Origin: a virus
Reading direction: 5' to 3' (one strand)
DNA: 64,000 bases
IMG/VR virus record: IMGVR_UViG_3300032579_000510
Span: 1 to 64,000 of that record
The notes below the pieces were generated by a model. The model saw only the letters and a list, made by a program, of their open reading frames with translations, was not told the origin of the DNA and did not search any database. Positions 59,179 to 64,000 of this stretch are shown here, in pieces. A program made the position numbers and the translations under genes. Position 1 is the first letter of the stretch; every line of letters starts with the position of its first letter.

Positions 59179-61836
59179 ATGAGTTATGTAGACGCACTGT
59201 TCGATCGTGCTAAAGATCGTATCTATATTGTAGAAAGAGTTAATGGCCTGAGGGAATATCGCGAATATCCTGCCAATTATACTTTTTACTATGATGATCC
59301 CCGTGGTAAGTTTCGCACTATTTACGACACACCTGTTAGCCGTTTCAACACACGTAACGGTAAAGAATTCCACAAAGAACTGAAGATCAATTCAGGCAAG
59401 CGTATTTGGGAAAGTGATATTAATCCAGTATTCCGTTGCCTAGAAGACAATTATCTAGGACAAAAGTCACCTAAACTACAAACAGCGTTCTTTGACATTG
59501 AAGTTGACTTTGATCCTGTGCGTGGCTTTAGTCGTCCAGAAGATCCATTTAATCCCATAACTGCGGTATCAGTATACTTGGACTGGTTAGACAAACTGGT
59601 TACTATGGTTATCCCGCCCAAGAGCATGAGCTGGGAAACTGCTGAAGAGATCTGTGCCAAATACGACAACTGTTTCCTTATGGCTCGTGAAGAGGACCTA
59701 TTAAAAACGTTCTTGGATCTAATTGATGATGCAGACATCTTAAGTGGGTGGAACTCAGAGGGCTTTGATATCCCGTACATGGTACAGCGTACCAATCGTG
59801 TGCTGAGCAAAGATGACACACGTAGATTCTGCCTATGGGGACAGTACCCTAAACAGCGTGAGTTTGAACGGTTTGGTGCTAGCAATATTACCTTTGACCT
59901 AATCGGTCGCGTGCATATGGACTATATGCAACTGTATCGCAAGTATACCTATGAAGAACGTCACAGCTACAGTCTAGATGCTATCGCTGAATATGAACTA
60001 GATGAACGCAAAACACAGTATGAAGGCACATTAGATCAACTGTACAATCAAGACTTTCCTAAATTTATTGAGTATAACCGTCAAGATACCGCACTGTTAC
60101 ACAAACTAGATGCTAAACTGCGTTTCTTAGATCTAGCCAATGAACTAGCACATGATAACACTGTATTGTTACAAACAACCATGGGTGCTGTGGCTGTTAC
60201 AGAGCAGGCGATTATCAACGAAGCACATCAACTTGGTATGATTGTGCCCAATCGCAGTAGAGATGAACAGTTTGACACACAGGCCGCAGGTGCGTATGTA
60301 GCAACTCCCAAAGCAGGTATGCATGACTACATTGGCGCTATTGACATTAACAGTCTATATCCAAGTGCGATTCGCGCATTAAACATGGGTCCAGAAACTA
60401 TTGTTGGACAGTTAAGACCTGTGATGACAGAACACTACATCAAAGAAAAACAGCAAGGAGGTTCGTCATTTGCTGACGCATGGGAAGGTTTGTTTGGATC
60501 ACTAGAATATACCAGTGTAATGAACATGGAACCAGGCACTGAAATTACCATTGATTGGGCCAATGGCTCCAGTGATGTAGTTAGTGCCGCAGACTGTTGG
60601 AGACTTATATTTGACAGTAATAAACCTTGGATTTTAAGTGCCAATGGTACTATTTTTAGTAATGAACGCAAAGGCGTTATACCAGGCCTACTAGAACGTT
60701 GGTATGCTGAACGTAAAGAAATGCAGGCTAAGAAAAAGGAATCAACTACAAATGAAGATATTGCATTTTGGGACAAAAGACAGCTGGTTAAGAAAATTAA
60801 TCTTAACAGCTTGTATGGTGCTATTCTTAATCCTGGTTGTCGCTTCTTTGATAAGCGTATTGGACAATCCACTACCCTTACCGGTCGTACCATTGCCAAA
60901 CACATGGATGCCTACATAAATGAATGTATCACAGGCAAATATGATCACGTAGGTGAAGCAATTATCTATGGTGATACTGACTCATGTTACTTCTCAGCTT
61001 GGCCTGCGGTCAAAGCAGACGTTGAAGCGGGTCGTATGGAATGGAACAAAGACATCGCTGTGGGCTTGTATGATACTATTGCTGATCAAGTCAATGAAAG
61101 TTTTCCAGCATTTTGTGAGCGTGCTTTCCATACTCCACGCAAGCAAGGCGAGCTTATCAAAGGTGGGCGTGAACTAGTAGCACTTAAAGGCTTGTTTATT
61201 AAGAAGAAACGCTATGCTGTACTGATCTATGACATGGAAGGCAAGCGTCTAGATACACACAGTAATCCAGGTAAAGTAAAAGCCATGGGACTAGACTTAA
61301 AACGCAGTGATACTCCTAAGGTTATTCAAGACTTCTTAAGTGAAATCTTGTTAGATACCTTAACTGGCGCTACCCGTGAAGCTATTATTGACAAAGTGCG
61401 CGAGTTTAAATTGGTATTTACAGAGCGTCCAGCTTGGGAAAAAGGTACACCTAAACGTGTTAACAACTTGACCAAGTACAGCAAGGAAGAAGAACGCCTA
61501 GGTAAAGCCAACATGCCAGGGCATGTACGTGCAGCAATGAATTGGAACAACCTGCGCCGTATGCACAGTGACAACTATTCAATGGCTATTGTTGATGGTA
61601 TGAAGACTATTGTATGTAAACTTAAAGATAATCCTCTAGGTTATACAAGTATTGGATATCCAACAGACGAGTCGCATATTCCAGCGTGGTTCAAAGAATT
61701 ACCATTTGATCAAGATTCAATGGAAGCTGGTATTGTAGACCAAAAGGTAGAAAACTTACTAGGTGTACTCAATTGGAAGATTGGCGAAAACACACAGATT
61801 GCCACAACGTTTGATAATCTATTTACGTTTGAATAA
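59179..61836 (+). CDS. 43: DNA polymerase, family B (gp43)
   Basis: 885 residues, close to T4 gp43 (898). Exonuclease: FFDIEVDF at ~105 (ExoI), DILSGWNSEGFDIPY (ExoII), IEYNRQDTALL (ExoIII). Polymerase: DINSLYPSAIRALN at ~389 (motif A), KKINLNSLYGAI at ~540 (motif B), IYGDTDSCYF at ~597 (motif C), KKKRYAVLIYDMEGK. It uses clamp gp45 (62872) and loader gp44 (24691). The C-terminal clamp-binding tail ends TTFDNLFTFE. It overlaps the next gene by one base. Confidence 0.98.
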   Translation: MSYVDALFDRAKDRIYIVERVNGLREYREYPANYTFYYDDPRGKFRTIYDTPVSRFNTRNGKEFHKELKINSGKRIWESDINPVFRCLEDNYLGQKSPKLQTAFFDIEVDFDPVRGFSRPEDPFNPITAVSVYLDWLDKLVTMVIPPKSMSWETAEEICAKYDNCFLMAREEDLLKTFLDLIDDADILSGWNSEGFDIPYMVQRTNRVLSKDDTRRFCLWGQYPKQREFERFGASNITFDLIGRVHMDYMQLYRKYTYEERHSYSLDAIAEYELDERKTQYEGTLDQLYNQDFPKFIEYNRQDTALLHKLDAKLRFLDLANELAHDNTVLLQTTMGAVAVTEQAIINEAHQLGMIVPNRSRDEQFDTQAAGAYVATPKAGMHDYIGAIDINSLYPSAIRALNMGPETIVGQLRPVMTEHYIKEKQQGGSSFADAWEGLFGSLEYTSVMNMEPGTEITIDWANGSSDVVSAADCWRLIFDSNKPWILSANGTIFSNERKGVIPGLLERWYAERKEMQAKKKESTTNEDIAFWDKRQLVKKINLNSLYGAILNPGCRFFDKRIGQSTTLTGRTIAKHMDAYINECITGKYDHVGEAIIYGDTDSCYFSAWPAVKADVEAGRMEWNKDIAVGLYDTIADQVNESFPAFCERAFHTPRKQGELIKGGRELVALKGLFIKKKRYAVLIYDMEGKRLDTHSNPGKVKAMGLDLKRSDTPKVIQDFLSEILLDTLTGATREAIIDKVREFKLVFTERPAWEKGTPKRVNNLTKYSKEEERLGKANMPGHVRAAMNWNNLRRMHSDNYSMAIVDGMKTIVCKLKDNPLGYTSIGYPTDESHIPAWFKELPFDQDSMEAGIVDQKVENLLGVLNWKIGENTQIATTFDNLFTFE

Positions 61837-62807
61837 TGTCAACCTTAAGCGAATTAGTAAAATTTAAAAATGATCTGTTGGAGTTGATCGCTGATCTATC
61901 TTTAGACCGTGCAATCAATGAAAAAATACACTTATTTGATTCATTGCGATTGCGTAACGAATCTGTAGACTATAATCAACTGATACAGCAACACGTCGGC
62001 GACTATCAAAATTTAATTGTTCACAGTAATGATATTATTACTAGAATAAAAAATTCAATTAATATTGTTGACAACGACATTACTCAACTGGCTAGTACCG
62101 TTGATAATAGTAAATTCACTGAAGAAAACATGTGTTTTCTTTTGCCAACCTCTGATGAAATAGAAAAGATATTACAGTCTAAAATCAGTGCATCAGGAGA
62201 TTGGCATTTTCCAGGGCTACAACTTTGTAGATATATTTCAGATGATCATTGGCAATTCTCAGCAAAATTACAGGAATTTGCAAATGCAAAAACACGCATG
62301 GACTATATGATAGCCTGTGATCCCCTGTATATCGTTGGTCAGAATTTCAGCATTTTAGAAAAGATTATTGAACCGTTTCCTGATGCATATCAACGTAGAT
62401 TAAGACTCTATGAGATTAAAAATAGAAACTACAGTGAGTTGCCGCATGATCAATTTGGTCTAATACTGTGTTGGGATTATTTTAATTATCTACCAATCGA
62501 TACCATTGAACAGTATCTTAGATCAATCATTAAATTATTACGTCCAGGTGGCAAACTAGTGTTTAGTTATACCAATGGAGAAATTGTATCTTCAGCAAAA
62601 TTGGTTGAGGAACACAAAGCACCTTGGGCCACTGCTAGACTTTTAACAGATATGATTACTGGTCTAGGATATGAATTTATTGTTGCTGAGAATTTCCCAA
62701 CTAACGATATGTTTGACTCTTGGATCAGTTGGATGGAAATAAAGAAACCTGGTGAACTAACCACAGTAAAAAGAGCCCAAGCAGTGGGGGCGGTATTAGC
62801 AAAATAA
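61836..62807 (+). CDS. SAM-dependent methyltransferase-like protein
   Basis: 323 residues. The N-terminal ~120 residues are helical coiled-coil. A methyltransferase core follows: DYMIACDPLYIVG, DQFGLILCWDYFNYLP (motif IV-like), LLRPGGKLVFSYTNGE. The glycine-rich motif I is weak. Known as a companion of gp43 in some marine T4-like phages. Substrate unknown. AT-rich. Starts in the gp43 stop codon (TAATG). Confidence 0.7.
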   Translation: MSTLSELVKFKNDLLELIADLSLDRAINEKIHLFDSLRLRNESVDYNQLIQQHVGDYQNLIVHSNDIITRIKNSINIVDNDITQLASTVDNSKFTEENMCFLLPTSDEIEKILQSKISASGDWHFPGLQLCRYISDDHWQFSAKLQEFANAKTRMDYMIACDPLYIVGQNFSILEKIIEPFPDAYQRRLRLYEIKNRNYSELPHDQFGLILCWDYFNYLPIDTIEQYLRSIIKLLRPGGKLVFSYTNGEIVSSAKLVEEHKAPWATARLLTDMITGLGYEFIVAENFPTNDMFDSWISWMEIKKPGELTTVKRAQAVGAVLAK

Positions 62808-62833
62808 ATTTATCAAAACCATTGCACGATCTA

Positions 62834-62841
62834 AATAAATC
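62834..62841 (+). promoter_or_regulatory. Weak late promoter-like box (AATAAATC)
   Basis: Two mismatches from TATAAATA. Followed by CAAAGGAGAAC before ATG 62872 of gp45. Confidence 0.35.
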
Positions 62842-62871
62842 ATATACACTATATTATCAAAGGAGAACTAC

Positions 62872-63603
62872 ATGAGAGACCATCTATTAGACATCGTTAA
62901 AAACACTTACGGCTTGGGCGGAATTAGCCTAGTCAAAATTACAGGCACAGCTAAAGACACTACCATTGAAGCATTAGCAGAAGATCGTTCAGTGATTGTT
63001 CAAGGTAAATTAAACAATCCAGTAGCAGAATTCATTGGCACATTTGGTATGCCAAACTTAGATAAACTTAACATTATCTTAGGTATTAGCGAATACAAAG
63101 AAAACGCTAAGATCACATTAACCACACAAGATCGCAATGGCGAAACAGTTCCAGTGGGCTTACATTTTGAAAATGCCGCAGGCGACTTTAAAAATGACTA
63201 TCGTTTTATGAGTCAAGAGATTGTCAATGACAAACTAAAAACAGTTAAGATGCGCACAGTAAACTGGAATGTTGAATTTGAACCAACTGTAGCAAATATC
63301 CAACGTTTAAAATTTATGGCGTCAGCTAACGCAGAAGAAAACAATTTTACTGCTAAAACTAACAACGGTAACTTAGAATTATCATTTGGTGATCATTCAA
63401 GCCACGCAGGTAACTTTGTATTCCAAGCAGGTGTTACAGGCGCACTAAGTAAAGGTTGGTCGTGGCCAGTAGCGGCATTCAGCGCAATCTTAGGTTTATC
63501 TGGTGATAAAACTGTTAAGATTTCAGATGAAGGTGCGGCACAGATCACTGTTAACTCAGGTCTAGCAACTTACAACTATATTTTACCAGCACAAAGTAAA
63601 TAA
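62872..63603 (+). CDS. 45: Sliding clamp (gp45)
   Basis: 243 residues (T4 gp45: 228). The AEDRSVIVQGKL... PVAEFIGTFGMPNLDKLNIILGI pattern matches gp45 of marine T4-like phages. The trimeric ring holds gp43 on DNA and, in T4, also activates late transcription with gp33/gp55. A strong AAGGAG ribosome site precedes it. Confidence 0.88.
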   Translation: MRDHLLDIVKNTYGLGGISLVKITGTAKDTTIEALAEDRSVIVQGKLNNPVAEFIGTFGMPNLDKLNIILGISEYKENAKITLTTQDRNGETVPVGLHFENAAGDFKNDYRFMSQEIVNDKLKTVKMRTVNWNVEFEPTVANIQRLKFMASANAEENNFTAKTNNGNLELSFGDHSSHAGNFVFQAGVTGALSKGWSWPVAAFSAILGLSGDKTVKISDEGAAQITVNSGLATYNYILPAQSK

Positions 63604-63605
63604 CT

Positions 63606-64000
63606 GTGGAAAAAGACAACTTAACCAGTAAGCAAAAAGATTATGCTGTATTCTTGCCTGCATTGAGTGGCTTCTATGCTACTTATGTAGGCAAACAACG
63701 CTACCCTGATGCCAACGGTAACTTGTATGTTGAGTCAACTCGCGTACCAGCAGACTTTGAACATGGCATTGAAGGACTTAATTGGCTTAATCCAACTGAA
63801 GCATACTTTCCCTATCAATGGAGTCTATACTCAGCAGGTCATGCTGAACTAGATATAAACAAGCACAGTCCAAAAGAAGATATGGTGCGTAACAGAGATC
63901 GTACTAAATCGTTTATCTTGGGTGACAGTGGTGGTTTCCAGATTGGTAAAGGTGTTTGGGAGGGTGATTGGAAGAATCCTAACTGCCCTAAAGCACAAAA
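63606..64000 (+). CDS. TGT/DpdA-like protein, cut by window end
   Basis: The visible 131 residues from GTG 63606 lie 2 nt after the gp45 stop. SFILGDSGGFQIGKG is the DSGGFQ signature of tRNA-guanine transglycosylases, which exchange guanine for a 7-deazaguanine. Phage DpdA proteins of this fold insert such bases into DNA. AVFLPALSGFYATYVGKQRYP is also conserved. The rest of the gene is outside the window, so the DNA- or tRNA-acting type cannot be decided. Confidence 0.75.
   Translation, partial: MEKDNLTSKQKDYAVFLPALSGFYATYVGKQRYPDANGNLYVESTRVPADFEHGIEGLNWLNPTEAYFPYQWSLYSAGHAELDINKHSPKEDMVRNRDRTKSFILGDSGGFQIGKGVWEGDWKNPNCPKAQ

Overview
The window is a 64 kb piece of a large, strictly lytic T4-like myovirus genome with low GC content. 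The host is most likely a Gram-negative aquatic bacterium. The phage assignment rests on a T4-type replisome: gp43 family B polymerase, gp45 sliding clamp and gp44 clamp-loader ATPase, plus an ATP-dependent ligase and PhoH. It also rests on long tail-fibre and adhesin genes, a holin/endolysin/lipoprotein lysis cassette and T4-style late promoters (TATAAATA, here mostly GATAAATA). A Gram-negative host is inferred from two lipoproteins in the lysis cassette and a nuclease with a Sec signal peptide. No tRNA gene, IS element, integrase or CRISPR array was seen. Genes are dense, often overlapping as TAATG or ATGA, and TTG/GTG starts are fairly common.

Layout. 1-3.4 kb: three tail-fibre/adhesin genes, the first cut by the window edge. 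3.4-6.4 kb: SWIM protein, DNA ligase, WYL_2-like protein and a histone-H1-like protein. 6.5-11.5 kb: SleB-type wall hydrolase, cyclotransferase-like protein and many small conserved phage proteins. 11.5-16.2 kb: translation factor IF-1, a structured intergenic segment, superoxide dismutase, sugar acyltransferase, two putative 2-oxoglutarate oxygenases (minus strand), an A-type Fe-S carrier and a glycosyltransferase. 16.2-22.7 kb: baseplate/fibre proteins including a 1415-residue protein. 22.7-25.6 kb: small proteins, a DnaE-like fragment, GroES and gp44. 25.6-29.9 kb: an AT-rich island with an SGNH hydrolase, cupin, radical SAM enzyme and a hydroxylase-like protein. 29.8-34.4 kb: PhoH, two conserved phage proteins and the lysis cassette. 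34.5-38.7 kb: methyltransferase, DnaJ and ClpA. 38.7-57.4 kb: glycosyltransferases, carbohydrate-binding-like proteins, Dps, glycine-rich adhesin, secreted nuclease, SpeD-like protein and many enzymes with a short shared-style N-terminus. 57.4-64 kb: desaturase, DsbA-like protein, gp43, methyltransferase, gp45 and a TGT/DpdA-like protein cut by the window end.

Two themes stand out. First, at least seven proteins between 40 and 57 kb begin with a short peptide ending in (L/I)xE. It resembles the capsid-targeting sequences of the T4 internal proteins and Alt, which the prohead protease gp21 removes. These proteins include an adenylyltransferase, amidoligase and metallopeptidase; neighbouring nucleotidyltransferases, a nucleotidase and a deaminase have looser versions. 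The inference is an arsenal of enzymes packed in the head and delivered with the DNA. Second, the phage encodes partner subunits without the core machine: GroES without GroEL, DnaJ without DnaK, ClpA without ClpP, IF-1, and an IscA-type carrier. This suggests it retargets host machines.

Regulation looks layered. Sigma-70 promoters (TTGAC[A/T]-17/18-TATAAT, several with a shared spacer) serve early genes, and TATAAATA-type promoters serve late genes. At two sites the sigma-70 -10 box lies inside a terminator-like hairpin. At six late promoters the octamer sits only 5-7 nt before the ATG with no Shine-Dalgarno, which predicts leaderless mRNAs.
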